Assembly: GCA_008692225.1 (NCBI GenBank)
Contig: VICG01000003.1
Location: 2,597,501-2,661,500 of the forward strand
Origin: Monilinia fructicola
Lineage: Eukaryota > Ascomycota > Leotiomycetes > Helotiales > Sclerotiniaceae
DNA: 64,000 nucleotides
Direction: 5' to 3'
Shown here: positions 11,869-23,900 of the stretch, in pieces
How positions within the stretch are numbered: the first letter of the stretch is position 1
How the letters are laid out: each line of letters opens with the position of its first letter
Notes under the pieces: generated by a model
What the model was told of the DNA's origin: nothing
The model's input: only the letters and a program-made list of their open reading frames with translations
Databases searched by the model: none
Program-made: the position numbers and the translations under genes

Positions 11869-13240
11869 AAATGTATTATAAAAACATTATAAATACAAAT
11901 TTTTATAGTTAGGTTTAAAAGAATATTAAGCAAAGCTTTTATATATAAAACAAATGTTGAAATATTACTAAAGCTTAATATAAAAAAGATTTAGTTTAAA
12001 GAATAATTCTATTTTATATAAAGATTTCCTTTTATAATAATTTTAAAACAATTATATAATAAAACAAAAATCTTTAAGAAATGTATTTATTTTATTGATT
12101 GTTATTACAAGCCTACACAACAATCTAAAATAACGGTATCCTCTTACTTTTGCCTTAAATAATTGCTCTTTATGACCTTAACTGCTTTATAATATTAATA
12201 ATATTATTCTTGTAATGATAATAGTATTAAATAAGGAAAACATCCCTGTAGAACCTTTTTTAATTCCTAACTTTATAAACTTACTAAAGCCTTAATCGCT
12301 ATTCATTTTTGTATAGCGAATTGCAAAAAGATTATAGAAAAAAAATTTAAAATAGATTTTTAGCTTTGTCCATTTTTTAATTTAAATAATAGCTAATTTA
12401 TTGATAATTTCGTTACAAATACCATCCATAATTATTTTATAATATTTAAATAAAATTAAAAGCAACTTTATAATATTATTATAAAATTTGTATTAAAAAT
12501 TAATAATTTTATAACTATATATAATAATATATTTATAAGATATAAGATTACCTTGAAAATCTCTAAAGGAATTATTAATTTCTTTTTTATTTTAATTTTT
12601 ATATTTATTTATTTTTGTAGTTAACATTTTAAAGATATTTCCTTTTATCTCTTTAAATTAATGTTTTTTATAAATATAATGAGATTATTTTTAAGATTTC
12701 ATTACAATTTATCGAATTTTAAAAAACAAAAATATATAAAGCAATTTTGAATTTGATAATATTTTTTTCATTTTAACTTTTGCAATTTTTATATCGGAAT
12801 TATATTTATTAAATGTATTAGGTTTATAGTTTCTTTTTCAATCATAATTATAAATATTTGTATATTAGTTAAATATAAGTTATAAATCTTTTTTAATTGT
12901 TTAAAACTTTTTATTATTTAATAAAGTTTTTTTCAATAAATTAATAGTTTTATTATGGCTTTAATCCTCTTTATTATATTTATTATTACTAATTAAATAA
13001 TTATATTAAATAATTTTTCAATTTAAAATTTTTTATTTACTTAAGAAAATATTAAGATTATTTAAAAAATATTAAATATTATTTTATTTAATATTCTAAT
13101 CATTTAGTATAATTATATAATCATTAATATATAGGTACCCACCTTATTTTATAATTTAATAAAAGAAATTATAACAACGAATATTATTAGCCTTATCTTT
13201 GGAAAAACTATCACTTAAATGTAATACAGATTAATCAGTA

Positions 13241-13940
13241 CTTAGTGGCGCAAGTGAATATATTTAACACTATATTAAAACGTTCTTAAAATGGTTTTAA
13301 GCTATTTTAGTATTTTAAGATAATATCAAGCTAGTTTAAGCTAATCTTAAAATAGCTTAAATCGATAAAATATATTAATATATTTTAAAATAGCTTGAAA
13401 ATAGCTTAAGATAATTTAATAATTAGAGATTATATTAAAACCGTATTAACACCGTATTAAAATTATAATTTGATTGATTATAATAATATATAGAAATTTA
13501 GAAAATGAGTAGTTATCAAATTATTATTGGTTATTTAGTCGAGTAATTAAAATGGTTTATTTGAGAAAAAAAAAAATAACGAAAATAATTTATATAATAA
13601 TAATAAATTTTTTAATTTTTTTTTTTTTTTAAGAAAAAAGTGAGGAAAATCCACTTTTAAAATTAAATTATTTTTTAAGATATCTCAAAATGTTTTAACA
13701 CTATCTCAAAACGGTTAGTAAATTATTGCGACAATGCTGATTTAATACCATTTTAAGATTAGCTTGAAATTAGCTTAAAATAGTGTTAACACCGATTCAA
13801 GTAGGTTTTAACTACGTATTTTAAGCTATTTTAAGTTATTTTAAATTATATTGAATTATGTTAAGCTATTTTAAAATATTCTTAATTGATATTAAGAATA
13901 TTTTAACATTATCTCAAACATTATTAAAAAAGCTATAAAG
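13241..13940 (+). mobile_element. MITE-C copy 2, complete, 700 bp
   Basis: It starts CTTAGTGGCGCAAGTGAATA and ends AGCTATAAAG, with TA at 13239-13240 and 13941-13942. It is the mirror image of the copy at 8552-9272 and highly similar to it, so the two form a large inverted pair about 4 kb apart. The subterminal TTAAGCTATTTTAAG repeats and the A-box-like TTTAGTCGAGT are present. Confidence 0.85.
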
Positions 13941-14196
13941 TATTAAGTCTTTTAAATATAATACTAGGCTATTAATCCTAAAATTAGCAAAATAATATAA
14001 ATTATCTTATTTCTTAAATGTATTAAAATATTTAAAATTTTCAATATTGTTAATTTATCAAAGGTAATTATAAAAAAGATCATTATTAACTATTATAATT
14101 TAGATTACTAAAGGTATTATAGTTTCATTAAATATATCTACTATATTAAGTGTATATATTATAACATATAAATGAACCAACATTAAGGATCCTTTA

Positions 14197-14661
14197 ATGT
14201 TAATCATATTAATTTATTATAATATAGTAATTATTATAAATTCTTTATTACAGGTTACAATAGCTACCCTACTATCCCTAAGCGAAAAAATAAAAAATAC
14301 ATTAAATCCATCAAGAAAGAATTTAATTGAATTTGTAAATATAGTAAAAAAAAAATTTAAAGTAATTAATATATTTACTTTCACCCCTATAACTCTAAAA
14401 ATTATAATTAATTTTAAATGTAAACACAATTCTATTATAATAAAACATAAAAATATTAGTTTAATCCTTAAAATATTTATAATTAAACCTTTTAATATCA
14501 AGAATATTATATATAAAAGAACTTATTCAACTATTTTACCAAACAACCATAAGGGTATAATTACTATAAAAGCCCCGAAACTTAAATCTAATACTACCTT
14601 TATAAAAAAAAAGTTAATAAATCAATTATCTTTACTCTCTCTTTATATTAAAACAATATAA
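14197..14661 (+). pseudogene. Open 154-codon fragment in TAG-LINE sense orientation
   Basis: This is the longest surviving forward frame in the window and lies about 1.4-1.9 kb from the LINE 5' end, in the sense direction. Readable parts are LLSLSEKIKNTLNPSRKNL, FTFTPITLKIIINFKCKHN and TYSTILPNNHKGIITIKAP. The same region in the copy at about 44094 is full of stops and frameshifts. The position would suit the end of ORF1 or the start of ORF2 of a non-LTR element, but I recognise no gag zinc knuckle or endonuclease motif. It starts mid-element and is not a functional gene. Confidence 0.35.
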
Positions 14662-14726
14662 ATGAAATTATAATTTTTATTACTTTTAATAAACTTAACC
14701 TTAAGATCTATAAATTGATTAAATTA

Positions 14727-15417
14727 CTCTATGACTCTACTAGTATTAATAATGTTTAAGATCATATTAATATACTATTCTTAATTTAGATTAAGAACGT
14801 TTTGAAATAGCTTAAACTAATTTGGTATAATTTAAAATAGCTTAAAATAGTTGAAAATAGTATTAGAACTTATTCGAATCAATATTAACACTATTTTGAG
14901 CTAATCTTAAAATGGTATCAAATCAGTATTGTTGCAATAATTCATTAAACGTTTTTAAACAGTATTAAGATATTTAAAATATATTAAAAAATAAAGTTTT
15001 AAAAATGGATCTAGCCCGATTTTTCTTTCAAAAAAGTAGAAAAAGTTATTATTAATATTATTATTAATAATATTATTATTTTCATCAATTTTTTTCCCTT
15101 AAACAAATCATTCTAATCACTCGACTAAATAACTAATGATAATTTGATAATTAACATTTTAAAATTTTATATATTATTATAATTAATCCAATTTTGATCT
15201 TAATACGGATTTAACGTAATCTTCAATTATTAAAATATCTTAAGCTATTTTAAATTATCTTAAGTTATTTTAAGATATTTTATCGATTTAACCTATTTTA
15301 AGATTAGCTTCAATTAGCTTAAATTAGTTTAACATTATCTTAAAATTCTAAAATATATTAAAACCATTTTAAGATCGTTTAAATATAGTGTTAAATATAT
15401 TCAGTTGCGCCACTAAG
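14727..15417 (-). mobile_element. MITE-C copy 3, complete, inverted, 691 bp
   Basis: Left end CTCTATGACTCTACTAGTAT is a mutated CTTTATGGCTC terminus; right end is TTGCGCCACTAAG. TA flanks at 14725-14726 and 15418-15419. The uninterrupted LINE at 44650-44651 shows the empty site, ATTAAATTAATGTTAAC, proving a clean TA duplication. Confidence 0.85.
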
Positions 15418-16148
15418 TAATATTAACAAAAAAAGCTTTGTTTACATAACCATTTTTATAATAGTATATATATAAAAAATTGATATTATATATATTTGAA
15501 AATTCTGAATCTCTATTAATATATACATTCAAAATTACCTAAAGTATAACTATTACACTTTAATTAATTTCTAAAAAACTTTAGGTTTTAACTCTTGAAA
15601 ATATTAAAGATTTTTATTTCTAAATCATAATCTATATTTGAAAAGATATTAGATTATATATACAAGAAAAATAGTTAATATACAATAAAGATCTATTCTA
15701 AATTAATATCAATTTTATTGCTATTCTTAATATTTACAAATAACCTACGATATTCAAAATAATAAATTATATTGTTCACCTTTTCCCATCCTTTAAATAG
15801 TACCTTATAAAAGAGAATTTCAACATTTAATATAATATATTTAAATATTTAAATTTAATATTATACTTATTCATTAAAAAGCAAAAGGTATTTAATAAAT
15901 ATTCAACAATAAAATATATTTTACTAATACCCTAAAAAAGTTTATTTACTTTACTGAATACCTTCTAAGTCACATACCCCATATCTCGCCACCCCCCCCA
16001 TTCGGCCAACTTATAAAAACACGTATTTTTAACCAATATATAATCTTTTAATATTAATAACTTAACAACCCTTCAATCAATTCCTTTAAAATTTATAAGT
16101 TATATTAATTGTATCGAAACAAAGTTATCTATTAAAGATCATATTATA

Positions 16149-16495
16149 ATGGCCTTTGAAACGTTTATAAATGAGGATAAAATATCAAAAGTTCTTATAG
16201 ATTGTAGAATTCTAAAAAGTATTTTTCAAGAATAAATTAAGGGATCTTTATTTCATTAAAAAAGTATTTAAATACAGTAAAAGATGACCTTGATCCAAAA
16301 GAAACGTTGAATAGATTGGATATCATTTTAAAAAAATTTCGGAATTAGCTTTATATATTAATAAATCCATAAAATTGAAGAATGGATTTTAGGTTTATAA
16401 AAAAGGGATTTATTATTTGGAAAACAATGGATTAATAAATTTTTATGTGGGAATTTAAAATATTAGAATTAGGAGACAATATAGGATCAATTTAG
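16149..16495 (+). pseudogene. Broken reading frame near the left end of the long FOT-G
   Basis: An ATG at 16149 opens MAFETFINEDKISKVLIDCR, continuing ILKSIFQE to a stop. A frameshift later, the text reads ISLKKYLNTVKDDLDPKET then LNRLDIILKKFRN, and after further stops FRFIKKGFIIWKTMD and KILELGDNIGSI. The residues and preserved GC are clearly protein-like. From its place it could be the transposase N-terminus or a second protein, but it does not resemble the usual pogo helix-turn-helix start, so I assign no function. Confidence 0.4.
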
Positions 16496-16551
16496 TATAA
16501 ATTTTAAATATTTTAATTAATTTTATCAAAAAATAATTTCAAAAGCTTAAA

Positions 16552-16690
16552 TTATTAGATACGAGCTTTGAGTACGGTCGGTCGGGCCGGCCAATGATAT
16601 AACTCGCCTCAGGCTCGATATTATATGGCAACGGCCCTTCACAACCTCACTTGCAGCTCGTTCTACGGAGCTTATATAATCAAGCTCCTT
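16552..16690 (+). repeat. GC-rich core repeat, copy 1
   Basis: About 130 bases stand out sharply: GAGTACGGTCGGTCGGGCC, GGCCAATGATATAACTCGCC, GGCAACGGCCCTTCACAACC and CTACGGAGCTTATATAATC. The ends are loosely inverted (GAGCTTTGA / TCAAGCTC). A second, partly mutated copy is at 32573-32700. CpGs are kept here although everything around is depleted of them. No reading frame or tRNA fold is evident. It may be a short element below the length that triggers RIP, or a conserved part of a larger one. Confidence 0.6.
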
Positions 16691-16940
16691 TTATATTTTA
16701 TACTTTTGATTTTTGAAAAATAAATAATTATAAATCAATCAATTTTTAGAATAATTTAAGATTCTATATAATAATAAAATTTAAATAAATAAATTATAAT
16801 AATTTTTTTTGAAAAAACATTTTATATTATTAAACTTAATAATAAAATTTTATTTAAAATTTTATTAATAAGCTAAAAAATATAAGACTTTTAAAAATTA
16901 CATTTTATTCTTTAATGTTTTTATTATTTATATTTTAATA

Positions 16941-17597
<657 letters not shown>

Positions 17598-17599
17598 TT

Positions 17600-18114
17600 T
17601 TTTTATTTTTTTATTTTTCAAAAATCATATAATTTAATTTTTGTATTTAATTTTTTTAGAAAAAAAAAAGATTTAAAATGAAAATCAAATGATAAAAAAA
17701 TACTATATTATAATACTATTATTAGATAGAAATTTTAATAAAATTAATATATAAATAAAAATATAAAAATAAGTTTTAATTAAAAAATCTTATTTTAAAA
17801 CAGATTTTATTAATTATTTAAACTTTGAAATAATTGATTTAAAAAATGATTCAAAAAATAAAAATAAATTAAAAAATATAATTTTATATTATATTATATA
17901 AGAATAGATTAGTTTAATTAATATTATATAATTTATTATATATATATTTTATAGTTTGAGTTTTTCATTTTCTATAGAAATTAATATATCAAAAATAATA
18001 TTAATATCAAAAAATAAATCCTTTAAAAAATTATTTCTTTAAATTTAATATTATATTTAATATAATTTTTAATCTCTAAAGATTGAAGTTTTTTTATTAT
18101 TAAGTAAATTATAT
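17600..18114. other. AT-rich interior of the long FOT-G, no gene seen
   Basis: This lies between MITE-C copy 4 and MULE-Z copy 2. It is simple AT text with long A- and T-runs and frequent stops in all frames. I see no motif or repeat. Confidence 0.4.
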
Positions 18115-18123
18115 TATAAATCA

Positions 18124-19301
18124 TAGTAAATTACTTTCATGCTATAAAAAATCAAAAAAAATACTTTTATATTATAAAAATCGAAGTGATTTTATTATAA
18201 TAGGGTTTTATAATAGATTTTTTATATTAATAAATTAGTATTTATATTATTTCGAAATAAAATAATTGAAATAGAATAGCCAAAATAGAATAGCTAAAAT
18301 ATAAGGATTAGGAATTAAAGTATTGGGAATAAAATAGCCAAAATAGAATAATTACAATACAATAATCAAAATAGAAAAATCAAAAAAAAATAATTAGAAT
18401 GGAATAACTAAAGTACAATAACCGGAATAATTAAAATAGAATAATTAAAATGAAAGGGTTGGAAATCAAAAGATCGGGAATGAAATAACTAACATAAAAT
18501 AAGTAGAATAAAATAACTAAAATAAAAAAGTCAAAATAAAATGGCCGGAATAAAATAATTAAAATAAAATGATTGGAATAACCAGAATAGAATGATCAGA
18601 ATAAAAAAATCAGAAATCAAAGGGTTAGGAATAAAATGGCCGAAATAAAATAACTAGAATAGAATAGCTGAAATGAAAAAGCTAGAATAAAATAATCGGA
18701 ATGAAATAGTCAAAATGGAATAGCTAAAATAGTTAAAATAAAAGGGTTAGAAATTAAAGGATTGGAAATAAAATGGTTAAAATAAAATAACTCAAATAAA
18801 ATAGCTAAAATAAAAGGGTTAAAATAGAATAATCGGAATAGAATAGCCAGAATGGAATGGCTAAAATGGTTAAAATGGAAAAGTTAGAAATTAAAGTATT
18901 AAAAATGAAATAGTTAAAATAAAATAATCAAAATGGAATAACTAAAATGAAAAGACTAGAATAAAATGATTGAAATAAAATGACTAAACTAGAATAGCTG
19001 AAATAATTAAAATAATTGAAATAATTAAGCTTTCAACATAAAACAAAGAATTAAAGTTTTTTGGTTACTAATAATTACTTAATATCAATATCAGATTTTG
19101 AAAATTTCTAATTTATTATTTAAATTCTAGCTTTTTTAAATAAAATCTAATTTAAAATCTAAAATAAAATCTAATTTAAAATCTAAATTAAATTTTATTT
19201 AAAAAAGCTAAAATCTATATAGTATTATAGTAAAATAAATCTGATTTTTATAGTATAAAAGTACTTTTTTCGATTTTTCATAGTATAAGAGTAATTTATC
19301 G
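18124..19301 (-). mobile_element. MULE-Z copy 2, 1178 bp, expanded minisatellite
   Basis: Ends are TAGTAAATTACTTTCATGCT (mutated CGGTAAA) and GAGTAATTTATCG. The 9-bp TSD is TATAAATCA (18115-18123) and TATAAATTA (19302-19310), one transition apart. Relative to copy 1 it is inverted, with a much longer array of the 14-bp unit read as AAAATAGAATAGCC-type text from about 18245 to 19025. Confidence 0.8.
18245..19025 (-). repeat. Expanded 14-bp minisatellite of MULE-Z copy 2
   Basis: Roughly 50 or more degenerate units of the complement of the ATTCYRRCCMTTCC repeat (for example GGAATAGCTAAAAT, AGAATAGCCAAAAT). Almost all C of the repeat unit has become T on its strand. Length differs strongly from copy 1 (about 19 units), showing array expansion or contraction between copies. 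Confidence 0.75.
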
Positions 19302-19310
19302 TATAAATTA

Positions 19311-19794
19311 ACTTGAACAACTATATTTACGAAGCTTAGAAATAATATTCATTTATTTCTTAATAACGAAAAGTTTAATAAATTCAAAAAATATATATTT
19401 AAAAAACGTATAACCTATAGAATATGATTAATTATCTCTCTTAATATTATTTTATTTCTTATTCTAGTTTATAATATTAATATAATATAATTATTTATCT
19501 TTGTTGAAATTTCTATGTTCCTGTATAGACGTTACATAGTTTTTTAGATCAATCAGCTTTCAGTTAATAAGACGTTTTAGAATATATAATTTATAAATTA
19601 AAACTATTGAACTTTAAAATAAATATAATATGAATAAGATAGATATTATAAAGTATTAGAGCTTCAATAAACTAATAATAAAAAACTTTAATTGACATTT
19701 TATTTGAGGAAAAAATCTAGATCAAAGGTTTGAATCTTTAAATCTTCTTCATTAAATATATTTCAATTATTAAAAAAACTTTTAATTTACTTAT
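19311..19794. repeat. Interior DNA with a 75-bp conserved module, copy 1
   Basis: Around 19509-19585 the text TTCTATGTTCCTGTATAGAC, CGTTACATAG and CAATCAGCTTTCAGTTAATA matches 32866-32940 closely. Homology extends upstream through AAAAGTTTAATAAA (19359) to an AGCTTA block. So this and the GC-rich core at 16552 are parts of one repeat, separated here by insertions and contiguous at 32573-32945. No reading frame. Confidence 0.5.
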
Positions 19795-19944
19795 TATTTA
19801 TAACGGTAAATTACTTTCATACTTTGAAAAATCGAAAAGATTGCTTTTATACTACAAAAATCAAAATGATTTTATTTAAAAAATATAGAATTCAAGGTTT
19901 TATAATAAATTTTTTATATTAATAAATTAACATTTATATTATTT

Positions 19945-20760
19945 TGAAATAAAAAAATTAGAATAAAATAGTTAAAATTAAAAAATGAAAATAAAATAAT
20001 TAAGAATTAAAAAGCTAGGAATAGAATAATTCAATTAAGAATTAAAAAGCTAGGAATAGAATAATTCAAATAAAATGATTAGAATGGGATGGTTGAAAGA
20101 AAAGGGTTAAAATAAAAAAGCTAGAATAGAATAACCAAAATAAAATAATCAGAATAAAAGGATTAAGAATTGAAAGATTAAGAATAGAATAATCAAACCG
20201 AAAGGATTAGGAATGAAAAAATTAGAAAGAAAATGATTAAAATAGAATAATCAGAATGGAATAGTTAAAATAGAAAGGCTAAATTGGAATAATTAGAATA
20301 AAATAATTAGAATGGAATAATCGGAGTAGCTAAAATAAAAGGGTTATATATTAAAGGGTTAGAAATAAAATAGCCGAAATAAAATGGTTAAAATAAAATA
20401 GCCGAAAGAGAAGAGCTAAAATGAAATGACTAAAATAAAATGATTAGAATGAAAGAACCGAAATAATCAGAATAAAAGGGTTAGGAATTAAAGGGTCAAA
20501 AATAAAATAATTGAAATAAAATGATTAAAATAGCATAGGTAAAATAAAAAGACTACAATAAAATAGCCAAAATAAAATAGTTAAAACGAAATAGTTAGAA
20601 TGATTAAAATAAAAGAATTAAGGTTAGAAATTAAAGGATTAAAAATGAAATAATTAAAACAAAATAACTAAAATGGAAAAATTGGAAATGAAAGGGTTGA
20701 AATAATTGATTATCTTTAATATAACTAAAATGATTGAAATAATTAAACTTCGAATCTAAG
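19945..20760 (-). repeat. 14-bp minisatellite of MULE-Z copy 3
   Basis: Long degenerate array of the same unit as in the other MULE-Z copies (AATAGCCAAAATAA-like), including a short direct duplication of AATTAAGAATTAAAAAGCTA near 20006-20055. Strongly A-shifted compared with copy 1. Confidence 0.7.
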
Positions 20761-20957
20761 ATAGAAAATTGGAGTTTTTTGCTCATTCATAATTGATTAA
20801 TGAAAATATTAGATTCTAGAAATTTATTATTTATTATTTAAATTTTAGCTTTTTTGAATAGAATCTAATTTAGAATCTAAATTAGATTTTATTCAGAAAG
20901 GTTAGAATTTATATAGTATTATAATAAAATAAGTCTAATTTTTGTACTATAAGAATA

Positions 20958-23900
20958 CTTAGTAGCGTGATTGAATATATTTAATACAACTAGTATATTA
21001 GTAGTAGTAGTAGTAGTAATATTTATTGTTATTCATCGGATAAGCTGAAAGCCTTCTTAAAACCTCTTTAAGGATATAAGAATATACTAAACTATAAAAT
21101 TAAACCAAAAATAACTATAAAAAACGGTTTATATAGAAAAGTATAATATTTGGTTTATTATTTCTCTTTTATTTTATTTAAAATAAAAAAATAAAAGTAT
21201 AATATTAATAATATTTAATTATTGATAAACTATAGTATAAAGCTTAAAGTTTATAAGCGAAAATCTTAAGGCAAATATAAAATACAAACAAAAAAACTTA
21301 TAAGTAATATAGTAATAAATAAAAATAAATAAATAAAAAAGCTAAAAATCCAAAGATTATTATAAAAAATAAAATAAATATTAAAGTTTAATAAGATATT
21401 ATTAAAATTAAGCCTATATACATCATATATATATTATAGATTATTAAAACTAAAATCTAAATTTTTAACACTAAAACTAAAATTATTAAAGCTAAAATTC
21501 CTATAGATTAAAACAGAATCTTATAGTATAAAAAAACAAAACTAAAGGATTTTAATATATATCAAAGTAAAGTTAAAGCTATTAAAATTAAAAACTTATT
21601 AAAAGTAAAGTAAATTTTATCAAAAACAAATACTAAAATAAAATCTAATAAGATTTAGAAAATTTGCAAATTTCGTTAATTTGAAAAAAAGTTGAATTAG
21701 ATATTCAAACTTTTTTAAAATATACTTAAAAGAATTTAAAGTTATATTAATTATCTATTAAAACATTACAGTATTTTTAAGCAATATATTAAATATAAAG
21801 GGAAACTAAATATATTACAAAAACATTTTAAATTAATATTTTTATACTTAAATTTAAAATGATATTAAATAAAGTTTTTATATATAAAGCGGATAGTTAG
21901 TATTCTATAAAATTAGATCTAAAGGAAATTTAGTTTTAAGAAGGATTTTATTTTCTATAGAAGTTTCTATTTAAAATAATTCAAAAATAGTTTTATTTCA
22001 TATTTAAACTATTAAATTTATTATTCAATTAAACAACAATCTTTAAAGAATATATTTATTTTATTAGTTATAGGTATTGAAAATTAATCTAAATTTCAAA
22101 CAAGCTTTAATACTTTTTTATTTGTAAAATAATCTATTATTTTGTTCTTTTTGATTTTTATATATTCTAATACTAATTATTTAATATTAATATTATAGAT
22201 CTGTACCATATTTTAATATTTGTAGAAAATCTATTATAAAGAATCTAATATATTAGTCTATAAATATTATATTATTAAAATATTATTTATATATAATTAA
22301 TGTTATTATAAATTAATATTTAATCGTATCTTTATTATATATTAAAGTTTCTCTTAGGTATTTATAATTTTTATATTAAAAACATATAATATAAAATCAA
22401 TTAATTTGTATTTGGAATTTATTTTTATACTATTTTAGTAAATTACATAATTATATTTTGTATATTTATAATTTTTAATATACGTTTTTAAGCTATTTAA
22501 GAATATAATAATGTTAGTTGAAAAATAAATTTTTTATTAGATTTCAAAGATTATAATAACAATTTTTTTATTAATCCTTTTTATTAGGTTTATTTAATAA
22601 TTTTATATGAAATATAATAATTGGAGGGTTGATTTAAAAATTGTTAAAAATATATATATTAAGCGTTAAATTTTAATTTTAAATACTTATTATAAACTTA
22701 TTTTATAATTTTTAATAATTATTAATATTAGAATTTGATAAATTAATAGGTATAGTGTATTAATTGCTTATATTCGTAGTATAAACTAAAGTTTAGTTTT
22801 CTCAAGTATAGTTTTTGTAAAAGGTAATCTAATATTATAGAAAAAGGTAATATTAAAAATAATTCTTTAAATTAATAAAATTTTATAGAATATTAAAATA
22901 AATGCTTTATTAAACAAATTTATGTATTATTTAAATTATATATTAACAATTAAACTTTAATTAAATCAAAGAAGATTAAAAGATTTTATATATTTTGTAT
23001 ACTAAGTTTTTATATTATAACTTAAAAAAGAAATAATATAAATAATAATAGTTCTTTTGAATATTAAAATTAATAGATTACTAGTATTTATTATTTTTAT
23101 TAAACTTCTAATAGAATATAAAACAAAATAAATTTAAATAATTTATTTCTTTATATATTTTTAAAAGATTATTTTTTTATTAAATTATACTTTAAGTTAA
23201 TATAAAGCAAATTATTTATTCTCTTTTAATATTATTATAATAAAGTTAAGAATGAATTTATTATTTATTTTATATAATAATGCTTAAATGTTTTATCTTT
23301 TAATAAAATAAATTATTTTTAGTTTTTCTAGGGTAAAAGCAATTTTGTTTTAAATACTTTAATATATACCTATAATATTTTTAATTTTTCAGAAGAGAAT
23401 GTAAATATTAATAATCAATTATATTAAAGTTATAAATAGATATATATTATTCATATATTCAAATCTATGAATAATATTCATATATTCAAATATATAAACA
23501 ATGTTTTAAAATAATAATTCAATTAAATATAGTATATAAAGTATAGGAGATAATAATAAATTTTAAGGAATATTATAAGCGATTTAGTAATTTAATAAAA
23601 TCGAATTTTTTAGGTGTATTTGTATATATTTATTTATTAAAAATAAATTAATTAATTTTAAAACTGTTAAAGGTTAGTTTTATATTATTATTTAAGCTAA
23701 TAAATATTTTTTAAGTAATATATTAAAAACCTTTTCAATATCTAATATAATTATTATAACTTTTAAATCTTGTATTATAATTACTAGTGTTTTTATATTA
23801 TGTGTAAAATTAATTATTAAATTTATAATAGGTTTTTTAGGAAGGGTTTCATTGTATTATAAACTAAGGATTTTTAATGTAAGGGTAATCTAGATGAAAC

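Larger units (their letters stand above)
8506..12105 (-). mobile_element. TAG-LINE, inverted, 5'-truncated, carrying two insertions
   Basis: The reversed 3' tail (TAG repeats) is at 8506. The body runs leftward-coded through 9275-10058 and resumes at 11882-12105. It is interrupted by a MITE-C (8552-9272) and by another inverted LINE (10072-11868). The text on both sides of each insertion joins in register with the full-length inverted copy at 21000-27370. Its 5' end is lost near 12105. Confidence 0.65.
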
